From: Actinokineospora iranica | GTDB lineage: Bacteria; Actinomycetota; Actinomycetes; Mycobacteriales; Pseudonocardiaceae | Reading direction: 5' to 3' | Assembly (NCBI RefSeq): GCF_900101685.1 | Contig: NZ_FMZZ01000016.1 | Coordinates: forward strand, 62,001 to 126,000 | Length of the DNA stretch: 64,000 nt | In this document: piece by piece, positions 55,762 to 64,000 of the stretch | Layout: the number at the start of each line of letters is the position of its first letter | Position numbering within the stretch: the first letter of the stretch is position 1 | Program-made: the position numbers and the translations under genes | The notes under the pieces: generated by a model | Databases searched by the model: none | What the model was told of the DNA's origin: nothing | What the model saw: only the letters and a program-made list of their open reading frames with translations

Positions 55762-56018
55762 CACCCTCCTCGACCGGGCCTGCAAGCAGCCGATCCTGCC
55801 ACTGCGGCCGGGTGCGGCCAACGCGGGCCACCCCCCGTCCGGGGTGGCCCGCGCCGCGGGCGGCGACCGGCCCGGCCGGACGCGCCGACCACCCGATCGT
55901 GCCCGTGCCACGGCGCCCGGGATGGTCCGGGCGGCGGTGTCGGTCTTCGGCAGTGTCGATCTTTCCGCACGGTGGTTCCGCTCGAAAGTGCTCGGCGTTC
56001 CCGTTTGTTGCCATCAGG

Positions 56019-57866
56019 TCACTTCTGCCGCACACCGGCCGGTTCGGCACTGTCCTGACGGGTGGTGACCAGGCGCGCGTAGCGGGTCCCGGCGGCCAGC
56101 AGGATGAGACCGGCGCCGAGGAACGCCGTCACCCTGGCCATGCCGTCCAGTGTGGCCAGGTCGAACAGCACCAGCTTGAGCACCGCCGCGCCGACCAGCA
56201 CCAGACCGGTCATCTGCGCGGCCACAGTGACGCGGCGGATGCCGCGGATCAGCAGCACCAGCGCCGCGACCGCCCAGGACACGGTGACTGCCGCGTGCCC
56301 GGCCAGGAAGCCGGTCCGGTCGGGCAGGAGCAGCAGCGCGCAGCACAGCAGCGCCCCGGCCGCCCCGTACAGAGCGGCCACCCCCGCGGCCACCCAGGGC
56401 GCCAGGTTCTTCGACGGCGCGGGAAACACCCCGAGCCGAACGGCGACCCAGGCCAGCGTGATCGCGAACCCGAGGATCAGCACGGCCACCACGGCGCCGC
56501 CCGCGAGGTCGGCAGGGGAATGCGTGTCGAACCGCAGCAGCAGCGCGGGCGGCAGGTCGCGGGCGAGCGCGAAGCCGCAGCCGATGGCGCCGAACCCGAT
56601 CGCCCCGGCCAACCCGACGCGCCTGCCGGTCGTCCACAGCGCGACCAGCGCGAGCGCGATCGCCTCACCGAGCAGCACCGTCGCCACGGCCCGCCCGTCG
56701 AACCAGGTCAGCGTCGCTTCCAGGACCGCGACCAGACCCACCGCGGCGGCGACGTCGCCCGCGTGGCCGGGCAGCAGTCGTCCCGCCGCCCACAGGCCCA
56801 GCAGCGGGACCGCCACCCCGCCCGCGACCAGGACGGACGAGGGCTTCGCGAGGAACAGCGCCGCGAACAGCGCGGGCGCCGCCGCCGCGGCCAGCAGGGC
56901 GAGCACGGCCGGTTCGTCGACCCGTCGGCGCAGCTGGACCAGCGCCAGGGCGATCCCCACCGCGCCCGCGCCGAGCGCGGTGAAGGTCGCGGGCCAGTCG
57001 CCCTGGGTCAGCGCCGTGCACACCACCGAGGCGAACAGCGGCGGCACCCCCGCCGAGATCGCGACCGCCGTCCAGCCGCGCCGCGCCTGCGCTGGCGCCG
57101 TGGCCACCTGGACAGCCAGCAGGAACGTCACCAGCTCCGGGGTGAACCCGCGGGTGATCATCGGCGCGCACACCGCGCAGCCCACCACCACGGCCGCGCC
57201 GAGCGTCTCCGAATCCCACCGCGCGGCCAGCCACAGCCCCCCGACGGCGACGGCCAACCCGAACCCCAACCCGAGGGCTGTCGGTAGAAACCCGTACAGC
57301 GTCGTCGCCGCGACCACGGCCAGATACAGCGTCGCGATCCCGGTCGCGGCGAGCGCGAGCGCCCCCGTCCGACCCGAGGGGGAGCGGTGCAGCCACATCC
57401 CGGTCCCGACCAGCGCGAGCCCGAACGCCGCGCCGCCGAGCACCCGGGGCAGCGGCCCCAGCCACCCGCGCTGCACCGCGAGGACGAGCAGCAGCACGAT
57501 GCCCAGCAGGGTGACCGCCGCGCCCACCCAGGCGAGCAGCCTACTGCCCGCGCCCTCCCGCCCGAGCCGCTCGACCAGGGACGGGCCCGCACCGCCGGGG
57601 GCCATGGGCTGCCACTGGCCCATGGTCGGCGTTGGCGCCTGTGGCCCCGGCTGGGCAAGCGGAAACCCTTGGGGTGGTTGGGGTTGATCTTGCGGAAAGG
57701 GCTGGCCCGGCGGCAGCGGCGCGGCCTGCCACCCGGGCGGGTTCGGCGCGGGCGCGGCCTGGTCGGCCCGCAGGTCCCGCAACTCGGCGCCGACTCGCGT
57801 GAGACGGCGCCCCAACTCGTCTATTTCCCCGGCGAGCCGAAGGAGCGGATCTGCCTGCGTTGACAT
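56019..57866 (-). CDS. DUF2339 family large membrane protein
   Basis: The 615-residue protein has an N-terminal coiled-coil-like segment (PLLRLAGEIDELGRRLTRVG), a Pro/Gln linker and about eighteen membrane helices typical of DUF2339 (SRLLAWVGAAVTLLGIVLLL, RVLGGAAFGLALVGTGMWL, GFLAGHAAVTVSWAVAALVL). Function unknown; members are conserved envelope proteins. ATG 57866 is divergent from the Wadjet operon. Confidence 0.87.
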   Translation of the reverse strand: MSTQADPLLRLAGEIDELGRRLTRVGAELRDLRADQAAPAPNPPGWQAAPLPPGQPFPQDQPQPPQGFPLAQPGPQAPTPTMGQWQPMAPGGAGPSLVERLGREGAGSRLLAWVGAAVTLLGIVLLLVLAVQRGWLGPLPRVLGGAAFGLALVGTGMWLHRSPSGRTGALALAATGIATLYLAVVAATTLYGFLPTALGLGFGLAVAVGGLWLAARWDSETLGAAVVVGCAVCAPMITRGFTPELVTFLLAVQVATAPAQARRGWTAVAISAGVPPLFASVVCTALTQGDWPATFTALGAGAVGIALALVQLRRRVDEPAVLALLAAAAAPALFAALFLAKPSSVLVAGGVAVPLLGLWAAGRLLPGHAGDVAAAVGLVAVLEATLTWFDGRAVATVLLGEAIALALVALWTTGRRVGLAGAIGFGAIGCGFALARDLPPALLLRFDTHSPADLAGGAVVAVLILGFAITLAWVAVRLGVFPAPSKNLAPWVAAGVAALYGAAGALLCCALLLLPDRTGFLAGHAAVTVSWAVAALVLLIRGIRRVTVAAQMTGLVLVGAAVLKLVLFDLATLDGMARVTAFLGAGLILLAAGTRYARLVTTRQDSAEPAGVRQK

Positions 57867-57998
57867 GGGCCAAGGATGGGCCACGGACACCCCTGGGCTG
57901 ATGCGTAGCACTACTCAAATCCTGGTGTCGGTTCAGAGATCGCGGTATGGCGGCGGGTGGTGGCGGGCCGGTCGGCGCGGGCAGCGACAATGGTCGCC

Positions 57999-59606
57999 AT
58001 GATTACGGGCCCCGCGTCTCAGGAAGCCCAATCCCGGCAACCGTTCGCGCACCTCAGCGCGCCCAACGCGGCGCTTTACCGGGAAGTGCTCACGACGTTC
58101 GCCCGCGCGCGTGACCGGTTCATCGTCCATCTGCGTCCCGAGGACGTGGCGGCCGACCTCGGCAGGCCCGGCGACACCGAGCAGGTGGGCGCCGCGCTCG
58201 ACCAGCTTGTCGGGTGGGGCAACCTGCGTGCCGACCCGGACACCGGCCGCGTCACCACCGTCGCGGACTTCCACCGGGCCCGGTACCTCTACCAGCTCAC
58301 CGTCGCTGGGCAGGCGGCGGAAGAGGCCATCGCGGTCTACGAGGAAGCCATCGGCAGGCGGGGTGTTCTCCAGTCGGTCGCGCTGGCCGACATCGCCGGG
58401 CAGCTGCGGGCGCTGGCCGAGGTCGCGGCCGCGGACCCCGACGACCTGGACCCGGCGAAGCTGCACCTGCTGCTGCTCGGGCTGGCGGACCGGTTCACCG
58501 GCCTGGCCGACAACGCGCAGGCGTTCATGGCGTCGCTGCGCCGGGTGATCGACTTCTCCGACGGCGACGTGGCCGCGTTCGTCGCGTACAAGCAGCGGCT
58601 CATCGACTACATCAACCGGTTCATCGCCGACCTGGCGAACCGGGGGGCGGAGATCGCGACGCTGCTCGGCCGGATCGACGCACTCGGCGTCGACCGGCTG
58701 CTGATGGCGGCCGCGGCCCGCGAGGCCGCCGACGCGGTGCCCGACCTGCCCGAACCGGGCGGCGACCAGCCAGGCGAACCCGGCGCCGACGACCACGCGG
58801 GCACGCTCGCCGCCGCGCTCGACGGGTGGCGCAACCGGTGGCGCGGTCTGCACGACTGGTTCATTTCCGCGGGCACGGGCCGGCCGTCGCAGGCACGCCT
58901 GCTGCGCGGCGCGGCGGTCACCGCGATCACCCAGCTCATCGACACCGTGACCGCGCTCAACGAGCGCCGTTCCGGCCGCTCGGACCGGTCCGCGGACTTC
59001 CGGGCGCTGGCCCGCTGGTTCGCCGAGACGCCCGACGACGACGCGGCGCACCGGCTCTGGCGGGTGGCGTTCGGCCTCACCCCGGCACGGCACCTGACGG
59101 TCACCCAGCCCACTCTTGCCGCGTGGGAGGACGAGGAGCCCTCCCCGGCCACGCCGTGGCGGGACGCGCCAGCGGTGCGCATCAGCCCGCAGCTTCAGCG
59201 GACGGGCTCGTATGAGCGCCGGGGCAAGCCCAACCAGGTCGCCGACCGCCAGGAGCAGCGGCGGCTGCTGGTCGCGCACGCCGAGCGGGAAGCGGCGGAG
59301 GTCGCGCTGGCGCGGCAGCGGCTGGTCACCGCGGGGCCGGTTCGCCTGTCCGACCTCGATGTGCTCGACAGCCGCGCCTTCCGGTTGTTCCTCGGCCTGC
59401 TCGGCGACGCGCTTTCCGCGCGGCGGCCTGGTGACACCGAGGTCAAGACGACCACCAGCGACGGCACGATGGAGATCCGGTTGTCGCTGGTCCCCGGCGG
59501 CGGCGTCGTCGAAATCGACACCGAGGACGGTGTGCTGCGCGGTCCGGAGCACGTCATCGACATCACTGACCTGACCGGCCTAGGCGCGCCCGGGGAGGTC
59601 GCGTGA
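57999..59606 (+). CDS. jetA: Wadjet type II component JetA (TIGR02677 family)
   Basis: The 535-residue protein is the kleisin-like (MukF-equivalent) subunit of a type II Wadjet complex, which recognises and cuts circular plasmid DNA. Family features are FAHLSAPNAALYREVL at the start, the winged-helix region HLRPEDVAADL...LDQLVGWGNLRADPDTGRV, and a long helical core. The C-terminal segment includes DLDVLDSRAFRLFLGLLGDAL. ATG 57999 lies seven bases after GACAAT, a possible leaderless promoter. It overlaps jetB by four bases, as expected of the jetABCD operon. Confidence 0.88.
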   Translation: MITGPASQEAQSRQPFAHLSAPNAALYREVLTTFARARDRFIVHLRPEDVAADLGRPGDTEQVGAALDQLVGWGNLRADPDTGRVTTVADFHRARYLYQLTVAGQAAEEAIAVYEEAIGRRGVLQSVALADIAGQLRALAEVAAADPDDLDPAKLHLLLLGLADRFTGLADNAQAFMASLRRVIDFSDGDVAAFVAYKQRLIDYINRFIADLANRGAEIATLLGRIDALGVDRLLMAAAAREAADAVPDLPEPGGDQPGEPGADDHAGTLAAALDGWRNRWRGLHDWFISAGTGRPSQARLLRGAAVTAITQLIDTVTALNERRSGRSDRSADFRALARWFAETPDDDAAHRLWRVAFGLTPARHLTVTQPTLAAWEDEEPSPATPWRDAPAVRISPQLQRTGSYERRGKPNQVADRQEQRRLLVAHAEREAAEVALARQRLVTAGPVRLSDLDVLDSRAFRLFLGLLGDALSARRPGDTEVKTTTSDGTMEIRLSLVPGGGVVEIDTEDGVLRGPEHVIDITDLTGLGAPGEVA

Positions 59607-60808
59607 GCCTGGTGACCACGTCCGCCGAGGCGGTGGCGCAGCGGCGCAAAGCGTTGCGCGCCTTGCTGCTCAAGCCGCTGCTGGTCGCGGGCGCGGACGA
59701 CGAGACGATCCGGCTGGTCCGCAAGCACGCGCCTGAGCTGCGTGACTGGCTGGCCCAGGAGACCGGGTGGCGGTTGCAGGTCGACACCGACTCCGTTCGG
59801 CTGTTCAAGTCCGCGCCGGAGAACACCGACGGCACCCATCCCGCCCGGGACGGCCGCGCCAAGCCGCCGTTCGGCAGGCGCCGGTATGTGCTGCTGTGCC
59901 TGGCGCTGGCGGTCCTGGAACGCGCGGACGCCCAGATCACCCTGGGGCGGCTGGCCGAGGGCGTGCTCAACGCCGTCGCCGAGCCCGACCTGGCAGACGC
60001 GGGGGTCTCGTTCACCCTCGGCCGCCGCGACGAGCGGTCCGACCTGGTCGCCGTGGTGCGCCTGCTGCTCGACTGGGGCGTGCTCGACCGCGTCGCGGGC
60101 GAGGAGAACGCGTACCTCTCCGACACCGGCGACGTGCTCTACGACGTGCGGCGCCGCGTGCTCGCCGCCTTGCTCACCGGGCAGCGCGGCCCGTCGACGG
60201 TCACGGCGACCGGTTTCGAGCGGCGGCTCGCGGCGCTGACAGAAGAGCCGGTGCCCGACACCGACGACCTGCGCAACCGCGCCCTGCGCCACCGGCTCAC
60301 GCGCAGGCTCCTCGATGACCCGGTGGTCTACTACGACGAGCTTTCCGAAGACGAACGCGCCTATCTCGTCGGCCAGCGGCACGCGATCACCCGGCGCGTT
60401 TCCGAGGCCACCGGGCTGGTTCCCGAGATGCGCGCGGAAGGCGTCGCCATGGTCGACCCGGACGACGAGCTGACCGACGTGCGGATGCCGGAGCAGGGCA
60501 CCGACGGCCACCTCACCCTCCTGGTCGCCGCGTACCTGGCGGGCAAAGCGGCCCCGGTCACGGTCGACGCCCTGCTCGCGCACGTGCGGACCCTCGCGGT
60601 CAAGCACAAGGGGCACTGGCGCAAGGGAGTCACCGAACCGGGCGCGGACGCCGAATTGCTGGAGACCGCGCTGGTGAAGCTGAGAGCCCTGCGGCTGGTG
60701 ACCGTCACCCCCGGCGAGCCGCCGGTGATCGCGCCGAGGCCCGCGATCGCCCGGTACGCCGTCGACCCGCCCACGATCCGCGACCGAGCGAAGGACAAGC
60801 CCCGGTGA
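59603..60808 (+). CDS. jetB: Wadjet type II component JetB (TIGR02678 family)
   Basis: The 401-residue protein is the MukE-equivalent accessory subunit. It shows RRKALRALLLKPLLVAGADD, RRRYVLLCLALAVLERADAQ, LLDWGVLDRVAGEENAYL with DVLYDVRRRVLAALL, and a winged-helix-rich C-terminus (ELLETALVKLRALRLV). Start and stop overlap both neighbours by four bases (GTGA), so the three genes are translationally coupled. Confidence 0.88.
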   Translation: MSLVTTSAEAVAQRRKALRALLLKPLLVAGADDETIRLVRKHAPELRDWLAQETGWRLQVDTDSVRLFKSAPENTDGTHPARDGRAKPPFGRRRYVLLCLALAVLERADAQITLGRLAEGVLNAVAEPDLADAGVSFTLGRRDERSDLVAVVRLLLDWGVLDRVAGEENAYLSDTGDVLYDVRRRVLAALLTGQRGPSTVTATGFERRLAALTEEPVPDTDDLRNRALRHRLTRRLLDDPVVYYDELSEDERAYLVGQRHAITRRVSEATGLVPEMRAEGVAMVDPDDELTDVRMPEQGTDGHLTLLVAAYLAGKAAPVTVDALLAHVRTLAVKHKGHWRKGVTEPGADAELLETALVKLRALRLVTVTPGEPPVIAPRPAIARYAVDPPTIRDRAKDKPR

Positions 60809-63800
60809 CCCACCAGCAAACCGTCGAGCCGCGAACCCGCCGGTGGCAGCCGCTGCGCGCGGGGCTGGTCGACCTCTTCTACTACGACGTCGAAGAGTTC
60901 CACTTCCACGACGGCAGGCTGCTGTTGCGCGGCAACAACGGAACCGGCAAGTCCAAGGTGCTCGCCTTGACGCTGCCGTTCCTGCTCGACGGGGAACTGG
61001 CGCCGCACCGCGTGGAACCCGACGGCGACCGCAACAAGCGGATGGAGTGGAACCTGCTGCTCGGCGGCAAGCACCCGAACACCGAGCGGCTGGGCTACAC
61101 CTGGCTGGAGTTCGGGCGCCTGCGCGCCGACGGGACCGCCGAGTACCGGACCCTGGGCTGCGGGCTCAAGGCGGTCGCCGGACGCGGCATCGCGCGCCAC
61201 TGGTTTTTCGTGACCTCCCAACGGGTCGGCGTCGAGCTGTCGCTGATCAGCCCGACCAGGGTCGCGCTCACCCGGGAACGGCTGCGGGACGCCGTCGACG
61301 GGCGCGGCACGGTCTACGACACGGCGACCGAGTACCGGCGGGCGGTTGACGAGGCGCTGTTCGGGTTGGGCACGCACCGGTACGAGGCGTTGGTGAACCT
61401 GCTCATCCAGTTGCGGCAGCCGCAGTTGTCCAAGCGCCCGGACGAGAAGCTGCTGTCGCGGGCGCTGACCGAGGCGCTGCCGCCGTTGGACCCTGCGCTG
61501 GTCGCCACGGTGGCCGAGGCGTTCCGCGGGCTCGACGAGGAACGCGAAGCGCTGCGGGGGCTGACCGAGGCGAAGTCCGCCGCGGAAGCCTTTCTCGGCC
61601 ACTACCGCCGTTACGCGCGTATCGCGGCGAAGCGCTGGGCGGAGCCGCCGCGCCGCGCGCACAGCCGGTACGAGAAGCTGAGCGCGGAACTCGGCGCGGC
61701 CGAGGTCGACCACGCGGCCGCGGTCGAGGCTTTCACCACGGCGCAACGGGCTTTGGTCGAACTCGCCGATGAGCGCACGCGGTTGCTGGCCCGGCGGCAG
61801 GCGCTACAGGACAGCCCGAGGATGCGCGACGCCGAGAAACTGGCCGAGGCCCGCGCGGACGCCGACCGGCTGAAGCGGTTCGCCGAGTCCAGGGAACGGG
61901 ACCGGCTGACCGCGCTGACCTCGTTGCGGCGCAGGGAAACCCAGCTTCACGCGGCCGAGCGGGAAGCCGAGAGCGACCGGGCGGGCTTCGAGTCGGCCCG
62001 GGGGGCCGCCGAGCGGGCCGCCGCCGATGCCCGGGTCGTCGGCGCACACGCGGGCGTCATGGTCGAGTTCGACGCGGCCGAGCCGCCGTACACCGCGGTT
62101 GCCCGCGCCGGTGAGGACCTGGCCGACCGGCAGGTCCGCGCGATATCCGAACTCGACCGCCTGCTTGTCGCCGTCGGCAAGGCCGACGACGCGCTCCGCG
62201 TCGCCCGTGACCACGTCGACCGGGTCACCGGCGAGCAGCAGGCCGCGGTGGAGCGGATCACCGACGCCGAGCGCGTGGTCACCGAAGCGGGGCGTGACCT
62301 CGTGGCGGCGTGCGCGGCGTATCTGGCGGACGCGCGCTTCGACGTGTCCGATGTGGACGGTGTGCTGGCCACGCTTGAGGGGTGGGTCGACACCCTCGAC
62401 GGAGTCAACCCGGTCACCGCCGCCGTGGACGAGGCGGTGTCGCGGGCGACCGCGGACTTGGGCAGGCGGCAGGCGGAAATCGACGCCGAGCGGACCGCCA
62501 CCGGGGCCCGGATCGACGCGATCACCGCCGAGATGGACCGGCTGGAAAGCGGTGGCCACGACGGGCCGCCACTGCCGGTCACCCGGAATCCGCTGGTGCG
62601 CCAAGGGCGTCCCGGCGCTCCGCTGTGGCGGGTTGTCGACTTCGTCCCCGGACTGTCCGAACAGGACAGGGCGGGTCTGGAGGCGGCGCTGGAGGCGGCG
62701 GGCGTGCTCGACGCCTGGGTCACCCCCGACGGCGAACTGCGCGACGCGGTGACCGGCGACGTGCTTGTGCTGCCCAGGGAAACCGCGCCCGGCGGCGGGC
62801 TGACCTCGGTGCTCGCGCCCGCGGTCGACCGGGCGGACGACCAGGCCGCCGCGCTCACCGACGACGCGGTTACGGCGGTGCTCCGCGCCATCGGACTGGG
62901 ACCCGGCGCGGCGACCTGGGTCCAGGCCGACGGCCGCTTCTCGATCGGCGTGCTCACCGGCGCGTGGCGCAAGGACACCGCGGCCTACATCGGCGAGGGC
63001 GCCCGCGAGGCCGCCCGCCGCGCCCGCCTCGCGGAACTGCGCGCCGAACACGCCGTGCTGCGCGCCCGCGCGGAAGAACTGGCCGAGGCGGCGGCGGACG
63101 TGGTGGCACGGCTGGCCGAGTTGGCCGCCGAACGCCAGGCGCTGCCCACGGACAGCGGCGTGCGGGAGGCCCATGTCCGGCTCGCGGGCGAACACGAGGC
63201 CAAACGCGGGGTCGACCTGCGGTTGGCCGAGGCCGTGAGCGCCGCGAGCGCCCGCGCGGACGCCGCCCGCGCCGCCCGCGAACGCGCCGACGAGTTCGCG
63301 GGCGACGTCGGATTGCCCGCGGAACAAGGCGAACTCGCCGAGATCCGCGCCGCGCTCGGTGAATACCGGGTCACCCTGGCGAAACTGTGGCCCGCGGCCA
63401 AGGCTGCGTGGCGGGCCGAGTCCGCGGTGGGCGAGGCCCGTGCCGAACTCGCGGTGGCGGCCGAAGCGCACGTCTCGGCCGAGGAGCAGGCCGAGGAGGC
63501 GAGCGGCAAGGCGATGGTCGCCGCCGAGCGGTTGAGTGTCCTGGTGGACAGCGCGGGCGCGGGCGTCGAGCAGTTGTTCGCCGAAATCGACGCCGTGAAC
63601 GGGGAGCTGGCCGACTGCGACTCCCGGGAGAAACGGGGTCGGGCCGAGGAAAGCCGGGCGGCTGAGGAACGGGGCAAGGCGATCGGGCGGCAGGAGACCC
63701 TGCGCGCGGAGATCGCGGTCGTGACGGGCGAGCGGGACCGGGCCATCGCCGACCTGCGCGCCTTCGCCGCCACCGGCCTGCTCGGCACCGCCCTGGCAGG

Positions 63801-64000
63801 CGTTCTGTCCGATGTGGACGTTCCAGATCCGGGGGTCGACTGGGCGCCCACCCCCGCGGTGGCGTTGGCTCGCGCGATCAACGCCGCCCTCGATGACGTC
63901 GACGCCGGAGAACGCCCGTGGGAGCTGATCCAGCAGCGGGTGTCCGGCGAGCACAAGCTGCTCACCGACGCGCTGTCCCGGCACGGCCATTCCGTCGGCC
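60805..64000 (+). CDS. jetC: Wadjet type II component JetC (TIGR02680 family), incomplete at right edge
   Basis: This SMC-like ATPase motor is open from GTG 60805 to the end of the window (1065 codons, no stop). The ATP-binding head has Walker A at residues 43-50 (GNNGTGKS) after the typical FYYDVEEFHFHDGRLLLRG strand. Long Ala/Glu/Arg-rich coiled coils follow, broken near residues 580-700 by a globular hinge-like region (WRVVDFVPGLSEQDRAGLEA, LTGAWRKDTAAYIGEGARE). The signature and Walker B segments should lie beyond 64000. JetC homologues load onto plasmids and extrude loops. The nuclease subunit JetD (TIGR02679) is expected next but cannot be seen here. Confidence 0.9.
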   Translation, partial: MTHQQTVEPRTRRWQPLRAGLVDLFYYDVEEFHFHDGRLLLRGNNGTGKSKVLALTLPFLLDGELAPHRVEPDGDRNKRMEWNLLLGGKHPNTERLGYTWLEFGRLRADGTAEYRTLGCGLKAVAGRGIARHWFFVTSQRVGVELSLISPTRVALTRERLRDAVDGRGTVYDTATEYRRAVDEALFGLGTHRYEALVNLLIQLRQPQLSKRPDEKLLSRALTEALPPLDPALVATVAEAFRGLDEEREALRGLTEAKSAAEAFLGHYRRYARIAAKRWAEPPRRAHSRYEKLSAELGAAEVDHAAAVEAFTTAQRALVELADERTRLLARRQALQDSPRMRDAEKLAEARADADRLKRFAESRERDRLTALTSLRRRETQLHAAEREAESDRAGFESARGAAERAAADARVVGAHAGVMVEFDAAEPPYTAVARAGEDLADRQVRAISELDRLLVAVGKADDALRVARDHVDRVTGEQQAAVERITDAERVVTEAGRDLVAACAAYLADARFDVSDVDGVLATLEGWVDTLDGVNPVTAAVDEAVSRATADLGRRQAEIDAERTATGARIDAITAEMDRLESGGHDGPPLPVTRNPLVRQGRPGAPLWRVVDFVPGLSEQDRAGLEAALEAAGVLDAWVTPDGELRDAVTGDVLVLPRETAPGGGLTSVLAPAVDRADDQAAALTDDAVTAVLRAIGLGPGAATWVQADGRFSIGVLTGAWRKDTAAYIGEGAREAARRARLAELRAEHAVLRARAEELAEAAADVVARLAELAAERQALPTDSGVREAHVRLAGEHEAKRGVDLRLAEAVSAASARADAARAARERADEFAGDVGLPAEQGELAEIRAALGEYRVTLAKLWPAAKAAWRAESAVGEARAELAVAAEAHVSAEEQAEEASGKAMVAAERLSVLVDSAGAGVEQLFAEIDAVNGELADCDSREKRGRAEESRAAEERGKAIGRQETLRAEIAVVTGERDRAIADLRAFAATGLLGTALAGVLSDVDVPDPGVDWAPTPAVALARAINAALDDVDAGERPWELIQQRVSGEHKLLTDALSRHGHSVG

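Noticed and set aside
61804-63990. 728-codon minus-strand ORF opposite jetC
   Set aside because: It is the antisense shadow of a high-GC coding region; it matches no family, while the plus frame encodes an SMC-like ATPase.

Overview
The window is a chromosomal segment of a high-GC actinomycete, most likely from the order Pseudonocardiales (Actinokineospora/Saccharothrix/Lentzea type). This rests on very high GC, many GTG starts and ATGA/GTGA overlaps. It also rests on gene order recalled from Mycobacterium tuberculosis: dinG, pncB, clpS, DUF2017, P1 peptidase, mec, cysO, cysM, rhomboid, murI, MBL phosphodiesterase, rph and rdgB match Rv1329c-Rv1341, and ctaD-serB match Rv3043c-Rv3042c. The genus is inference.

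Layout. 1-6.6 kb: ctaD, serB, a Pth2-like gene, a small unknown and a DinG-type helicase. 6.7-11.1 kb: a surface module with a GT2 glycosyltransferase, an exosortase-family enzyme, a 'choice-of-anchor P' type secreted substrate, a 54-residue LAxTG-tail-only protein and a UDP-GlcNAc 2-epimerase. 11-12.9 kb: the NAD salvage pair pncB-pncA. 13-16.7 kb: clpS-DUF2017-P1 peptidase, then the mec-cysO-cysM cysteine pathway. 16.7-20.2 kb: an island between cysM and its ancestral neighbour, an SMP-30 gene. It carries a stand-alone DddA-like (SCP1.201-type) deaminase with its Imm1 immunity protein, a second insertion with an XRE-TPR regulator, and duplicated tails of both flanking genes. 21-25.5 kb: racemase, rhomboid, murI, MBL phosphodiesterase, rph, rdgB. 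25.5-26.7 kb: a DUF2975-HTH pair and a five-repeat type I-E CRISPR array without cas genes.

26.7-36 kb: two paralogous secreted serine hydrolases, bcp, a lipoprotein, smpB, a beta-lactamase-like hydrolase, a GT4/PIG-L/YbhN glycolipid group, an odd class-I-shaped tRNA with anticodon UAG, and small envelope proteins. 36-50.4 kb: a TetR/flavin monooxygenase pair, an XRE regulator, an LCP cell-wall ligase, a phospholipase-A2/membrane fusion, a SARP-NB-ARC-TPR regulator, an MFS transporter and an SDR. 50.7-54.7 kb: a GGDEF diguanylate cyclase preceded in frame by about 26 copies of a roughly 60-bp minisatellite, and followed by a second degenerate repeat tract. 54.7-57.9 kb: membrane proteins. 58-64 kb: a type II Wadjet anti-plasmid system (JetA, JetB, and JetC running off the right edge).

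The strongest candidates for new biology are the membrane-anchored DddA-like deaminase/Imm1 pair in a mosaic island, the repeat-GGDEF gene, the exosortase module with its detached LAxTG tail, the short tRNA-UAG and the PLA2-membrane fusion. All assignments come from reading motifs by eye; no database search was run.
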